Below, piece by piece: positions 1 through 13,680 of a stretch of 64,000 nucleotides of DNA (position 1 is its first letter; every line of letters begins with the position of its first letter). A program made the position numbers and the translations under genes. Below the pieces are notes generated by a model, which was not told the DNA's origin, searched no databases, and saw nothing but the letters and a program-made list of their open reading frames with translations. Source of the DNA: Malania oleifera (Eukaryota > Streptophyta > Magnoliopsida > Santalales > Ximeniaceae); the NCBI RefSeq assembly GCF_029873635.1, contig NC_080419.1, forward strand, positions 61,065,040 through 61,129,039, read 5' to 3'.

Positions 1-1610
1 GTATGGTATTTTTCCTGAAAATATTATGATATAAATATCAGATAAAATTGTGTGGCATATGATTTATTCTGGAAATATGTTTGAAATTGGGTGTGTGTTT
101 TGCACTGAGAATAATAATCCTATGATATATATTTATTGAAATGCTTTATGCAAAAATGAAGATAATGGAAATCAGTTATATTTTATATACTGAACTGGGA
201 TAATATAAGATTGGAAACATGGAAAATGTTGAAAAGTGGAATACAAAACTGTTTTATTGAGAAAAGTTGAAATACTTGAAATGTGATATGTACCATTATG
301 AGATGAGATATGAATATTGAAAATGTGAATATTAGAATGTGAATGTTGAAATGTAAATACTGGAATGTGAATATAAAAATGTGAATTTTGTAATGTGAAA
401 GTTGAAATGTGAATACTGGAAATGTGAAAATTGCAATGAGAATTCTTCAATGTGAATACTGAAATGTTAATACTAAAAATGTGAAAATTGCAATGAGAAT
501 ACTGCAATGTGAATACTAAAAATGAGAAAATGAGTGTGAATATTGCAATGTGAATGCTGCAATATGAATACAGAAATGTGAATGTGAAATGTGAATGATG
601 AAATATGGAAATGAGAACCTTGATGGACGATTATTGATATTGAGTACGGTACCGCTGTTAGTGAGGTGTTAGTGCAACCACACGGTCTCACGGTGAGTGT
701 GGTGTAGACAGTCAATTGAGCCAGTAAGAAGGGCAGTTTTGCCCTTTGGGTTCAGACCAAGGTTATGACAGGCCAATCGTACTACAGACGCACGGATGGA
801 TTTCTTATTTCGATCTAACCGGGTAGGCTAGCCACAATTAGATCCAGCCTTCGGGCCGCACAACCTAGACCATGGGAGGAAGCATGGCATGGAGAGAATC
901 AACCTCGACCATGGGGGGAAGCATGGCGTGGAGAATATCCTCAGGGTTTCCATAAGTTGCAAACGTGGATGTATTGGTTACCGAGGACACTCATGTGCTA
1001 GATGATGAAATGAAATTGAAAGTGAAAAGAAAGAGCGTGAGTTTAATAACATAAATAAATAAGGTGAATTAAAACTCTCCACCTAAGGGCTCACTGAGTA
1101 AGATGAGTGCCCTGATAAATATTAGCTGTAGTCGTGCTCGAGTTAATCGAGCAAGGTTACAAAAGATATCAGAGCATAAGGAAGCTACATGTATGAGTGT
1201 GTAATCTCCCCTATCTTCGGGAACTTTCACTGTTAAATATGAGTTGCATGTGAATGAGTTGAAATGGAAAGAAAGCTTATAAAAGCTTGTGTTTTATATC
1301 TATATGATTATGAGAAAAACTGATATATTTTTCTCAGATGCACTGTGAATATGTTACTCATACTGCCACACACTACCGTCTCACTAAGTTGTGTCTCACC
1401 CAAATATCTAAATATTTTAGGGAACCGTGACAGACCAGTTGATAAGCGCTCCGAAATAAAAACTAGGGATGATGTTTCAGAGTTTTTTCTCTATATTGTA
1501 TTCTGGATTAATTGTATATGTTGACTTCCGTTAATAGGGTTGTTTATATAAATATAAATATTTACCCGGTATCCCACTTCAGGTTAGGTTATACTAATAT
1601 GGTATCAAAG
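1..1610 (-). mobile_element. Ty3/gypsy-type LTR remnant, cut by the window edge
   Basis: Read on the minus strand, about 850-1,600 matches the LTRs at 13,911-16,064 and 18,675-21,201. Shared landmarks in the same order are a block around GGGTGAGACAC, a following block GTGTGTGGCA, and a GTTGTGCGGCCC-like block. No coding sequence is seen. The left part is a short-unit repeat (separate entry) and continues beyond the window, so neither end of the LTR is fixed. Family assignment rests on similarity to the better-bounded copy with a 5-bp target duplication. Confidence 0.65.
255..620. repeat. Degenerate minisatellite, about 14-16 bp unit
   Basis: Many imperfect copies of a unit close to AATGTGAATACTGA follow one another, with unit lengths drifting by a few bases. 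It lies inside the gypsy-type LTR remnant. The two related LTRs carry different tandem arrays at a comparable place. Confidence 0.8.
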
Positions 1611-2428
1611 TTTTTGACGTGGCCAATGTTTGAGCATTGATGATTTATGGAATGAAATCTCACATCTATGTCATCAACGCTATATTTCTCCACAATGGTG
1701 AACATCGTCCATGAAATTTTGTTGCCCTATTTTCTTCATAATAAAAGGATAATAAGGGTCTTGCACAAAATTTGAATCTTTGATTCTATTTGGGAATCTA
1801 ATTTAAATAAAAAAAAAAAAAGACAAGTTAAATGGTAAAGCTCTATCTGAAAATTGAAAAGATAAAAGGGCCTATAATGAAATAAAACATTTTGTAAGAG
1901 GAATATTATAGTGTGAAGATCAATTTACTATTTAGCAGGACCAATTTTGCTCTCATGAATGCTACAGAGACATGATTTTATGATATGATGAATAAAGACA
2001 ATGAGTTTGCATTGATGACATCATTGAACAATCATAACAAGGAGAAGATCCTTTAATTGTGTTAATGCAATTATATGAAAGGCAAAGAAAATATAAGCTA
2101 CATATGAATCTAGAAAATATCCTAGTTTAAATATGTTGAAATCGGTTTTAAGGATCTGTTTGGGTTGCCAATGTTTGGTATTTTTTTTTAAATCAAACAA
2201 GCATAGAGTACTAAACAATTGGTCCTCTAACTTATCATTTTCTTTAGAAAAACTATGTTGCCACTTTATTTTTGATTTTTTGAAAAGGGAAAATAAAAGA
2301 AAACCTTTTAAAGAAATTTGGTTTAGGAGTACAATTGTGAATAGGGAAGGTAATATTATTTTTGAGAAAATTCAAAAGTGTTGGTATCCTAAAGTACCCA
2401 TTATGTTGAATAGTTGTCATGATTAGCT
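1611..2428. other. AT-rich stretch without a recognised gene
   Basis: Open frames are short and have no recognisable motif. A sentence-like start of a small transposon (GGATCTGTTTGGGTTGCC near 2,153) resembles the edge of MITE-type elements, but no matching inverted end was found. Confidence 0.5.
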
Positions 2429-2451
2429 TGTGTGTGTGTGTGTGTGTGTGT
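2429..2451. repeat. (TG)n microsatellite
   Basis: About eleven uninterrupted TG dinucleotides. Confidence 0.95.
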
Positions 2452-2499
2452 TTCTCATTTTGATAGAATTTTCTAAAAATGAACTCTTGAATTTTGGAA

Positions 2500-4270
2500 A
2501 AGATCATGAAATATATTTTTTGAAAACCAAGTGGTCGACTACCTATAGAGGTCGGTTGACTGCCCTCTACAATTTCTCACCATTTTGGATTTGTTCATTT
2601 TAGAAATATCCCACCCTTGCCACTTTTGAGAAGGTTTTTATAGAAATTATGTAGAGGAGTTAACATAATCAAAATAAAAAATACAAGACACATAAAAATA
2701 TATACCAATATGCAAACAAAGAGATAATGAGAAAGCAATTTGAGTTTTTTCATTTGGTATAACTGAATCTACAAAGTAGATTACCTACACATCATCAAAA
2801 GAGGAATCAGGCCATCTGTAGTTTAAATACCTTTTATAGAAACAACTTTGAAAAAATCCATTTGAGTGATCTTTTGTAAAGTCATGATTTGAAAACACTT
2901 GAAAACCTTGGTATATCTTGAAACCTTAATTGAAAAAAAATCTTATTCTTGATTAAAAAAAAAATTCAATGGATTCTCTATAAAGTAAAGATTAAAAACA
3001 AGTTTGTACATTTTGAAAAGCGATTTTTTCCACCCTTAAGCCACTTCATAGGTGATCATTTTGAAAATTATTTTTACTTTGTAAAATTTTTTAAATATTG
3101 TGGATTTTTAGAAGCAGAACCACAAACCTGACTTGAAATCTCAATTGAAAATTAGAGAACACTTAAAAGCCGCATCATGGGTGCACGACTCGAAGGATTT
3201 GAAGAAAACTTAAGAAAACATTTGAATGCTTTGGAAACTACATGGATGAATAGGCTTGATTTCATGAAAACTTAATTTTTTTTTATAGAACTAACCATGA
3301 AAACCTTTGCAAATTCAATATGACTTGACCACCTACACTTAGGTGAGTGTAGAAACTCAAAACAAGGCAAATCTCAAATAAAAGTATAGAAAAGTGCAAA
3401 ATTACACCTCTCAATATTTGGTGGTCGAGTGTCCTACTGAAATGTTCAAAGGGCTAGTCGACTAGCTGTAGCCCAATGGCTACAATTTCAAAAGTGTGTA
3501 GGCTGGTCAATTGTTTGCATGGGTCGGTCAACTGTCTTCATTATAATTGTGAAATTTTGTGCCAATTTTGGCACTTTTATTATGCATAATTATCACATTT
3601 TAAGATGAATGAACACATTACAAAATGGCATAAATAACATCATGGAAACAAGGAGAAACAAAGCAGATCACATGCAAATCCTAAAACATGCTACTAGGAA
3701 ACATGCATGTCGTACTTGTGAAAATAAATGAAATCACATAGAATAAAGGATTAGAAACTGACAATAGAACCTGGCCTCACTCTATATATTAAGTAAGAGT
3801 CTCTCTTTTGCATATCACTCCCTAAATATCCCTTGGCAAACTTGAAGGAATGAAGTTTTCCTTCTATCTTCTTTCAAACAAAACACCCTTTTTTGAACCT
3901 CTTTCTTCACAAAAATCTCACTTTGCCCTTACTTGGATGTGCCCTAATCTCACCCTAAGCGTGTCATTTTATAGACCTTTTATGGAGTGGAGGGAAACGC
4001 TTTTTGAATTTGGAAGTTAATCACCAATAACTACCAACCATCAATTGTCACTATCAGCAATTCAGATGTGGCATCAAAAGGACATGTGGCATGCCATAAA
4101 TCTCCAGCTAATCAGTTTACAACTCAAATTTTCAAATTTGGGGCAGACCGATCAATTGGCCCATCAACTACTTGGAGGGGTCGGTCGATTGCTTGTAGGA
4201 TGGCACCAACGACTAGTTTAAAGGGAAGGCCAGTCGACTGCCTAGAGGGCTAGTTGATCGTCTCAAGCTT
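2500..4270 (-). mobile_element. LTR-like zone with GTCGACTG-type repeats (tentative)
   Basis: Three clusters of short repeats around GGTCGACTG / GGTCGGTCGACTG occur near 2,530-2,565, 3,425-3,540 and 4,145-4,260. Read on the minus strand, the last cluster lies about 170 bases upstream of a TATAAAATG box at 3,965-3,973. That is the layout seen in the better-bounded LTRs at 35,214 and 50,529. No LTR ends or target duplication were found, so family and limits are open. Confidence 0.4.
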
Positions 4271-4984
4271 ATTTTATTCTTCCTTTCTTATTGTTTCAAT
4301 ACGTTAGATACTTAAAAGAATTTTTGTTTTGAAAGGTAAAAAATGGCTATCAACAAGTACTCCTTTTTTATTAAAAATTATATATATATAATGTTAGAAA
4401 AAGACAGAGATGTCATTTTTGATTCATTTCCACAAAGAAATATGTTGTTGTTTTAAGTTGACCTTCATGATCCCTTTCATTTTTTGAGTTGGAATTTAGT
4501 TATGTGAACCAGTTGCCTTTATGAAGACCTTTGTTCCTGGTATTTTCCTTCGGAATTTGTGTCATTTTGTTACATATATTGCTAAGAAAATGATAAAGTA
4601 TCTTGATAAAAGATAAAGAAATGGTTCATGGGTTGGAAAATGTTTTGGAATAGGCAAAGAATGGTCTAGTATGAGCCCTTTGTTGACTACACTTAAATTT
4701 TTTTTGTCTCTTTCTTCGTGATAAAAAATAAGAAGTCTTAACCCTTGAAAACACTTCCTAAGAAGTCCCTCAAAACTTTCCAAAAACAGCCCTAATGTTG
4801 ATTTTTAGATCTTAACCGGATATGTATCAATCAACATTCTTTGGGAAAATCCATCCTTAAGGATTATTTGTTCCAAATTATACTTTTTTATGCAAGTTAC
4901 TCATTTCAAACTCGAATTTGTGACTATTTGGACTAAACCCATTATTTCGTCGAGTCCATCCATAGTTTAGATTCAATTGATAAA

Positions 4985-5003
4985 TCTCTCTCTCTCTCTC
5001 TCT
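4985..5003. repeat. (TC)n microsatellite
   Basis: Uninterrupted TC dinucleotides. Confidence 0.9.
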
Positions 5004-5299
5004 AGTCACAAAGTACTCAAAAGAGTGGCAACAATGATGGAAAAAAAACTTGCACTTTTATTGATTAAATGAATATAATATCATTTTGGTTGCAAATACA
5101 TGCATTAAGGATGGAACTTCTTGGTCACATTTGAATTATAAGGTTTATCTATAACTCAATTATCTATATAGGCTAAGATCACTATGCCTCTGGAGAAAGC
5201 TTTCTTCACCACAAATGTCCTTTGTAGTTTGGAGTGAACTTTCCTTTAGGATCACTTATATTTTCTAGGATATTCTTTAATTCCAAATCTCTTTCCTTG

Positions 5300-6180
5300 A
5301 AGCTTTGAGGTCAAACTTTCTTGTTATAGACCCTTGCTATCCTTTGTTGGTATAGCTGTCCATTGTGTATAGCTTTTAGCCTCTTCTCATCAATGAATCT
5401 TAACTGATCAAGCCTATTTTGAACCCATTCTGCTTCAGTCAATTTAGATTCCAAAGGCACTCCAAGAGAGGATATTTCCATTTCTATTGGAACTACTACA
5501 TCCATTATATATACTATTGAGTATATAATTGCTCCTGTTGAAGTTTGGATAGATATAGGTTAAGCATGTAAGGCAGATGGTAACATTTTATATCAATCTT
5601 TATAACTAACTACCATATTTTCTAGTATATTATTTATATTCTTATTTGTGGCTTCAATAGCTCCATTCATTTTGGGACAATAGGTAGACGAATTGTGATG
5701 TCGTTGCATAGTTCCTTCTTCATCTTGTTGTTCATATTCTTGACATTATTTGAGATAGTCTATTTTAGTAGGACATATCTACATATTTTTTCCTTTTTGA
5801 TGAATTTGACTACCACCTTCTTGGTTATTCTTGCATAAGACGCAACCTTAACCCATTTGGTGAAATAATCAATAACCATGATGATATAATTATGGCAATT
5901 TGAATCTTTAGGTGGAATTGGTCTCATTACATCCATTACCCATATTGAGAAGGGGTCACCATGGAGTGTAATAGAGCAGGTGATGCTTTTAACTTATTTG
6001 CGTAGATTTGGCATTCATAACATCTTTTGACAAAGTCTATGCATTTTGTTTCCATTATAGTCCAATAATAACCAACTCTCAAGACTCTTTTGGCAATGTG
6101 TCAATGTGGGTTGTAGAGATCTACTTCTTTCGCATGCACACATGTTAATAATGCCATGTTTGACCCTCTCTTGTATAAAT
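5300..6180 (-). pseudogene. gypsy integrase remnant
   Basis: The minus strand near 6,000-6,110 encodes a zinc-binding-like block with GYYW and CYECQIYAN. Near 5,800-5,900 it encodes DYFTKWVKVASY, the start of the integrase catalytic core. Near 5,311-5,505 it encodes a C-terminal block with LTEAEW and NGQLYQQRIARVYNKKV, typical of Tat-type integrase tails. Frames are interrupted between the blocks. Integrase would insert the DNA copy into the chromosome; this copy is dead. Confidence 0.8.
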
Positions 6181-7389
6181 TATCTCCACTAACCATTGAC
6201 AACCTTCAAATTGTTTTGTGGTCGTTTTCAGATGTATGTGTTGGATATTACTGGTCTTGAAGATATTGTTTAATATCATGGTATCATGGCTTCCCATCTA
6301 TCTCTTCAATGACCATGCAATGATCAGGATCACTTTGTACATCCACACTCAATGGTTGAATTGTTTCTTCATCAATAATATTTATCATAGAAGCCAAATA
6401 TTCCAATGCATCAACGAATCTATTTTCTAACCTGGGTAGTTGTTTGAAGGATATGAATCTAAGTTGTTGTACACATTTCTATATATATTGCTGATAAGGT
6501 GTTAATATTTGCTTTTTTCTTCTATTCCCCTATAACAAAACATATGATAAGAGCAGAATCTCCATATACTTCTAAGTATCAGATTCCTATTTCTTATGCA
6601 GCTTTAAGTTCTACTATGCAAGTCTCATTTTCGGTGATCAGTGCATAGAAAAGTTAACTTAGTAGCAATAGGAAATTATTCCCCTTGAGGTGATACCAAC
6701 ATTGCCCCTACTCCATAACCATATTTGTTTGCTGCTCAATAAACATACATCTACCATTTTTTTTTTCTCCTTTCTCCAGGGCTAAGGCAGCTAGGAAATT
6801 GAGATTCAATGTTGCCTTTTTTTTTTCCCCCTATTGCATGGTTGGCTAAGTGATTAGCTACCACTTGCCCCTTGATCTCCTTAATTGATTTATAGACAAT
6901 GTTGTATTATGATTGTAGCATGATCCACTGATCTATTCTTCCTGAAAATGCCAGTTTTTCGAAGATATACTTCAATGGATCCATCTGAGAAATCAAGTGA
7001 GTTGTGTGATACAACATGTATTGCCTCAACCTAAGGGCAGCCCAGGTTAAGGCATGTCATGTTTTATCTACTGTAGGATATCTTGACTTATATTGATTAA
7101 ATTATTTGCTGAGATATTAGATCACTTTTTCTTTCTTTTCTATTTTGTCATTTGGACATAGTACATAACCCATAGATTTCTCTAACACTGTTATGTAGAG
7201 TATCAATGGCTTTCCAGATATCGATGGCATCAACATTGGTGACTTCTTTAGATATTCTTTGATATTGTTAAAAACTTGTTGACATTCTTCATTCCTAATA
7301 TCAGGATTATCTCTCTTTAAAAGTTTTAAGATCGGCTCACGGGGTAGCTGTTAGCTAAGCTATGAACCTAACTATGTTATTCAATCTTC

Positions 7390-8050
7390 CCAAGAATCCC
7401 CATACTTGTTTTTTGTTTTTTTTATGTGAAAGGAGTTTCTAACTTCTCTATGGCTGAGATTTTAGCTAGATCTATCTCAATTCCTCTTTGACTTACTACA
7501 AATCCCAATAGTTTGCCAAAAGTTGCCTAAAAGTGCACTTGAATGGATTCAACCTTAACTTTTACTTCTTAATCTTTTATATAATTTCTTCAGCATTTGT
7601 GAGCATTCTTCATCTATCTTTGATTTTGCAATTATACAATTTCGTGTTATCTACCAACATGTTCATATGGGGAACTGAAAAATCATCCTTTGGGCTAGCC
7701 TTGTTAAAATTGTGATAGTCAATATACATTCTTACTTTTCAATCCTTTTTGGGAACTAGAAAAATGTTTGCCAACTCATTCAAGATAATCACATACCTTT
7801 AGGAAACTTGTGTTAAACTATTTCTTGACCTCTTATTTAATTTTTACTTGCCATGTGGGATGCTTTCTTTTGATATTTTGTTTCACTAGTTTGCAATTTG
7901 GCCATATCGGTATTTGATAAGTTACCATATTAGTGTCCAATCCTCGCGTGTCTTGGTAAGGCCATGCAAATATATCCTTATACTCATGAAGTAAATACAC
8001 TACTTCTTGTTTGATTTATGGACTCATAAAAAAAAACAATCTTTGCTTCT
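7390..8050 (-). pseudogene. gypsy reverse transcriptase remnant with internal deletion
   Basis: Around 7,640-7,740 the minus strand encodes a block with NFNKASPKDDF and HMNMLVDN, matching the early palm region of gypsy reverse transcriptase. Around 7,500-7,600 it encodes KLRLNPFKCTF, the conserved block downstream of the catalytic YxDD. The YxDD segment that should lie between them is missing. There are also stop codons, so the enzyme cannot work. Continuity with the integrase remnant to the left supports one parent element. Confidence 0.75.
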
Positions 8051-8857
8051 TGCGGAGCTTATTTTGTTCGTAGGTTTACCACTTCTATTTCATTTGAATG
8101 TGGCTTGATCAAATTTTCTTGTTGCTCCAAAATTCTTAAAAGCTCTTTTGAAGGTCATAACTCCTTATATCCTTCACTAAGGTTTGGTAAGGTATTTTCT
8201 TTGCAGTCAACAATGTTTTCTAGGCACAAGATGGGTTTTCTATAAGGATAAAATGAGCTACTAAAGGAAAAAGTAAGAAAATAAGTATGTTAATGGATTG
8301 TCTATCTTTGGCTATAGGCCAAACCAAAAATAAAGTTTTGTTAAGTAAATTATGCATACATGGACAGGACCTAGCGAACCAATAATCAAGAGACCCTAAT
8401 GAAAATTTAGAAGCAACCAGTTGATGCTTGTCCAAATTAACCATATCGATGTAGAGTCGATCTTGAAACAGTTTTGCTAACTTAATCTCCTCTTCTGGTG
8501 TTGTCTACAATCCATGGTGCATTACACATGTGGGCTATGGAAATGTGTAGTGAATATGAGGGATCACTAATCTTGGCTCATTAGGGTCTTTTCATTTAAT
8601 TTTTGCCATCTTTCTTTATTTACGACAAAAGTATGCTTCCACTTTTTATTCTTTGTTTAGATTGAAACCCAATCCAAACGTGTCTAAATGACCTTGCAAT
8701 GTGATTGGCTTTGTGATTCCTTATAAATGCTTTCTCGATCCCTTTCCATGCTTATACTTTTGTTTCAACATTTGTCTTGTAGTTATTATGCTTACTTAAG
8801 TGAAATTTGATTTTGAAACCAATTATTTGTCTCCTCCATTCATAAGAGATGTTATTT

Positions 8858-9151
8858 CTACCAATTTGAAAGGACAATCGGTCTCAGATCCAATATACAA
8901 CACAATTCCAAGCTTGATAGTCCAATATATTGTTCTCCATTTATGGTGATTAGATGATCTCCTAACACAAACTTAAATTTTTTTTGAAGGGATAATGGTG
9001 TTGTCCCAGTTATATGAATCCAGGGTCTTCCCAGTAACATGTTGAATGAGGATGTAATCTCTAACACTTGAAATGGTATGTTAAATGTGTAAGGTTCAAC
9101 CTCAATGTTAAGATCCACATTTTCCACTATTTCCCTTATGGCCACCATCAA
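8858..9151 (-). pseudogene. gypsy pol fragment, protease-proximal block with LLGRPWIH
   Basis: A 97-codon open stretch carries LLGRPWIH and a following GDHLITINGE block. In plant Tat/Ogre polyproteins this block follows the aspartic protease and precedes reverse transcriptase. The flanking frame is closed by stops. It sits between the gag remnant on the right and the reverse transcriptase remnant on the left, as expected for minus-strand order. Confidence 0.75.
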
Positions 9152-9974
9152 AGGCTTTAAGTATCAAATTACTATTATTTATAGATGATTTATCAATTCT
9201 CAGCTTTACTAGTGTGGAGTATAGGCATACATTCAACGCTAACCCATTGTTGACCAATACCTTTGGTATGATCTTTTAACCATGCTTGACAGCAATGTGG
9301 AGAGGACTCACATGACCTCTTCCTTTCTTCGATATCTCATTATCCATGTAGGCAATGTTATTGACTATCATGATGACAATGAACAACTCCTCAAATTGTT
9401 CTAATGGCATATTCTATGGTACATGAGAATCTTTCAATATTTGTATTAAGGTATATATGTGAATTTTAGAGGATGTGAGCAAATTAAGAATAGAGATCGT
9501 TGCTAGTGTCTTATTCAGTTGCTCCATAATGCTATAGTCACTATTTTTTGAGCTACTAAAGGAATTTGACTACTTCATCATCACTGACTTCTTATACCCT
9601 TTTTTTTTTTTTGGCTCCGTCTCTTTGTTTTCAATAATTTTGTCTTTCCCTTTCCTCCTCTGCTTGAGTTCTTCTAGAGTACAAAACCTTCCACTTCTTT
9701 TTATGCTTCTAACTCTTGCTAAGTTGGCTACATTAGTCTTTTACTGTGAACTTGTTGTCTCAACCTCATATTTCCATAGCATAACTTGATTTGAAGTATA
9801 TGGAAATGGTGAAGGTGGTTTGATGGTTATAGAATCCATGTTGGTTAAGGATGATGTTTGTTATTGGATGTATACTGGGGTGTAGGAAATGGTGATGGAT
9901 GATGTAGAGTTTTGAACTTCACATATTTCCAAGGCATTGATGGATTTATTATGATAAAGTAACATATTGGTTTT

Positions 9975-11350
9975 GATTTTGGGATTAGTAGCATCTCCCA
10001 TTGGTTGGAATTTCATAATGTTGACATCAATCAGGTCTTGCACTCAAAGTTTAAGTACTAGACAAGCATTTGTAGCATAGCCTGGTGCATTCAAGTGGTA
10101 TTCACATGATTCATTCCGGTTGTGGAATCTCAGGTTTTGCCTCAGTTTCATTGGCACAACTACAATCTTTCCTTAGGATACCAATTGGTGATGGAGGTCA
10201 ACTAGAGGTATTGGCAAAGTAGTGAATTTCCTTTTAGGTCAAGGATTGACATTATTTTGGTTAGAGTTGAAATTGGGTGAGTTTGAGGTATTGGTTGGTT
10301 GATTGGAAATTGGTTAGGTGGTATAAGTGTAGATTACTTGAGTGGTTTGATTTGGTGCCTTTCCTTGAGATACTGCATTGCTTCTTCTCCTTCCTTATTT
10401 TCTTTCTTTGTAAAGGTTTTCTTTTGTAGTGACTTGTTTAGCTGTTTTTAGTACAGTGTAGTTAGTTAGCTTATCTGACTTCAAACCACTTTTAACTTTT
10501 TCAACAATTGCAACCATACTAGCCAAAATAGATAAGATTTGAGGAATTAACTTGTTATAGTACATACCCATCAAAGTTCCCACAAAGGTACTCACCATCT
10601 CTATGTCAGATAATGGTGGGTTTACTTATGTTGCAACCTGTCTCCACCTTTGTGCATAGTCCTTGAAAGTCTCAGAGTTTTTATTTTCCATATTTTGTAG
10701 GCTTATTTGATCAATTGCCACATCAACATTAAACTATTATTTCTTTAAGAATATATTAGGTAGGTTCCTCCATTTTTGAACCTTGCTTTTGTCTAAGGAG
10801 GCATACCACCTCAAAGTAGGTCTGATTAAACTCTCACAAAAAATATGCATGAGTAACTTTTGATTCTTTGCATATGATGCCATTTTCCTTACATACATTT
10901 GCAAATGTATTTTAGAATAACCATGCCATTGTACTTATCAAAGTTGGGAACTTTGAAGTTTTTTGGTAGCATTACATTGATAAAGAGACATAGATCTGTG
11001 AAATCACCAAATCCTCCATCCTGAATTCCTTGGATGGATCTCAGTTGTTCTTTAATGTAGACCATATAGTCCTTATCTCCCAATTTTTTCTCCTTTACTT
11101 TTTCCTTAGCTGACTTTGCTGACTCAGTGTTAGTTCCCTGCCCAGTTATGTTGATGAAAATTGGTTCTAAGGAACTTGTTGAGCAAGTTGAGTTTCATCA
11201 ACAAAGGGTACCTTTCGCTTGATGAGATGGATTAAGTCCACTATGGATGTTTCCAAAGCCTTAATTATTTTGTGCATTGGAGACTTTTCTGGTTGACTTG
11301 CTTCTAGCATTTCCATGCTTTGTGACCAAGCTCTTGTAATAATAGGGTCA
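9975..11350 (-). pseudogene. gypsy gag remnant (Tat/Ogre-like)
   Basis: The gag of these elements packages the RNA. Near 10,890-11,083 the minus strand encodes a stretch ending in a KVPNFDKYNG motif, typical of the start of the conserved part of Tat-type gag. Near 9,980-10,140 it encodes a motif with HLNAPGY and a following CLVLK. This corresponds to the CxxH-like region near the gag C terminus of these elements. Several stop codons and frame changes separate the pieces, so it is dead. A similar gag start recurs at 11,960-12,080, suggesting a second copy. Confidence 0.7.
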
Positions 11351-11639
11351 TGGGTTGCTTGATAATTTTTCTTTCTTCATGGAATTTTGGTAGACTTTTT
11401 GAATATATGACATGATTTAGGAAAAGGCAAAGAGAAATAAAATATTACTTAAGACACACAACACATAGAATTGAATTTTATTATGGATACAACATGTCAA
11501 GTGATTCCTTATTTTGTGAGAGATAAATTGCCATTCTTTTATTTCACTAAAAATTTAAAGTAAAATCTTTCATTTGAGGGTTGAGATTTGGCCTTTTCCT
11601 CCTTATATACTTCATTAGCATTTTTTAAGGTAAGCTAAC

Positions 11640-12600
11640 ACTAAGGTCAATACATCATAGGACTCCAAAGACTTGGTGGAATCATCCTATCTATTATTCC
11701 CTTGACTAAAGGGTAGAGTTCCTGAGCTAACTTGTCGACTTGTTGGATTATAGGGTCTAAGGAACATAGTCTCTCCTCCATGGCATGGTAAACCAGAATA
11801 ACAATCTGAAGCTTGTCCTATGGCTCTTCCTCGCAGGCCAAAAACTGAGATAGTTGTTTTTCTTTGTACATGGTAATCCACTCTAACTCTAAATATACCA
11901 TCTTATAGTTGCCCCAGTCAAACTATCTTGAAAAAAATATATGGGCAACCTATCATTATTAGATTGCGCAACCATTAAATTTCTCAAAGTTTGGGACTTT
12001 GAATTTTGGAGGTAAAACTACATTAGGCACCAAACATAGGTCAAATGCGTCCACTAAACAAAACATGTTTGTTCATTCCATATTTCACAAGTGTTCCTCC
12101 AGCACCTTATATCTACAATTAACTTTCGAGTTAGGGGTTTGTCCCTGGCTTACTTCTCTATTTGTTCCCTTTTATTCGAAATCAGGGATTATAATCAATG
12201 GTGTTTGTCATTCCCCATTGATGGGAACCCTTAAACTAGTGTCGTCGGAATGAATGGACGTGTGCTTGGACCCAGATGAGTTGACACATTTATTGGATGT
12301 GATGGTGGATGTTCCCCAACATATGTGAATCCTAGCCAAAATAAGGGATTTTCCTCAACCACGGGCTTAAGAGTTTGTATAGCTTTCCCCTTGTTTATGG
12401 TGGTTAGCATCGATCTCCATTAGCTTATTCATTTACTCCTTAATTTCTCAAACATCTTGATTCACCTCCTCGTGGCTTTGCTCCATACCCCTCATGCAGT
12501 TTTCCAACTACTTACCCATGATTCTGACCTTCCATGTAGTATTGTAAAGATGCAAGAATTGACCTTTGTTGCTCCATATTGACCCCAAGATTCTGTTATA
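11640..12600 (-). pseudogene. Second Tat/Ogre-like gag fragment
   Basis: Minus-strand sequence near 11,960-12,080 encodes a block ending in KFKVPNFEKFNG, parallel to the gag start at 10,890-11,083. Upstream sequence to about 12,600 encodes a broken N-terminal gag-like part. Near 11,690-11,890 another broken frame has QQVDKLAQELYPL. Either a second element abuts the first or the gag region was duplicated. Stops throughout. Confidence 0.6.
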
Positions 12601-13680
12601 TTTCTTGCTCTACCACTTTGACACCTTATTTTTATAGGCAACTCAAATATAAGCAAGGACACATTGGCTATGACTATGCATAATTATGCATAAATTGCAT
12701 GAATGCAATGCAACCCAAAACAACTACTTTGCCAAAGTTCTTGAAAAATCTCATCACCTAATGAAAATTCCCAAATCAACCTAGCTCTTGATATACAATC
12801 TTCTTAGTTTAAGAATTGAGTTGTCTTCGTCAATTTGCAGACACATTTGTTTTCCTCTGCTAACTTTTAAGAATTGTCCCATTTTTTAAGCATTCAATTC
12901 AACTCCTGACAAATCTTTCCTCAATTAAGAATTATTTTATGCAGCCTTACCTTTCTCTATGGCCATATTGTTTCTTTGAACATCCACACCTGTTGAGGCA
13001 ATACTTGGCAACTAAAAGTCCCCTCTGAGGAGTGAGAACTACCTAAGGGATGGAAATTTTGGAGGATTAATTTACTTAATACACCAACTTGACCAGATTA
13101 CCCCTTAGTTCCTTCTTCAACCACCTCAATTCTTTCAATTCAACTACTTTTCTGATGACTCTATTGGACTCCAAGATACTACTGAACCTCCATTTTCTTT
13201 TCATTGTATACCAACACTAAATTATCCGTAGGGTGATTTGCAGCTTTCCAGAATTTTGACTAAGTAGTGTGTATGTCTAAATTGGATGCAAAATATAGGA
13301 AACCACATGAAGGAATTCAAAACTATATACAACAAAAGACTGGACTAAGTAATGTAAAGAAGGATGAAGCTCCTATCCCAACCCTAGATGGATTTATCAC
13401 TTACAAGTTTTCTCCAAGCCTCTATCCTAAAAGAGGAAGCTAGAGTCAAATATATGTGGTTCAAGCTATATTCCCTATTAACAAAAGGTTCTCAGCATAT
13501 CTCTTATCCTCACCTAATGGGCTTGGACAAAGTACAAATTGATTGGAGTGGTTCACGCACCCCTAAAGACCTTGTGTCTTGAGAAGTAATGGTATTATAC
13601 CTTTATCTACTTCTAAAGGGTAAAGCCTGGGTAGGAGGCTTGTCAAAATGCGTGTGCTCACATAATTAGCATATTCCCCT
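12600..13680. other. No recognised gene
   Basis: AT-rich sequence with short frames only. It may hold the 5' part of the Tat-like element on its right and the unresolved left edge of the copia LTR at about 13,510-13,690. Confidence 0.5.

Larger units (their letters stand above)
5160..11350 (-). mobile_element. Decayed Tat/Ogre-like Ty3/gypsy element, internal region
   Basis: Read on the minus strand, remnants appear in the order gag, protease-proximal, reverse transcriptase, integrase, which is the Ty3/gypsy order. Stops and frameshifts break every part, so no product is expected. The pieces are listed separately. The style of the gag and of the LLGRPWIH block resembles plant Tat/Ogre elements. 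No LTR pair could be tied to it. The superfamily is well supported; the lineage is an inference from remembered family features. Confidence 0.75.
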
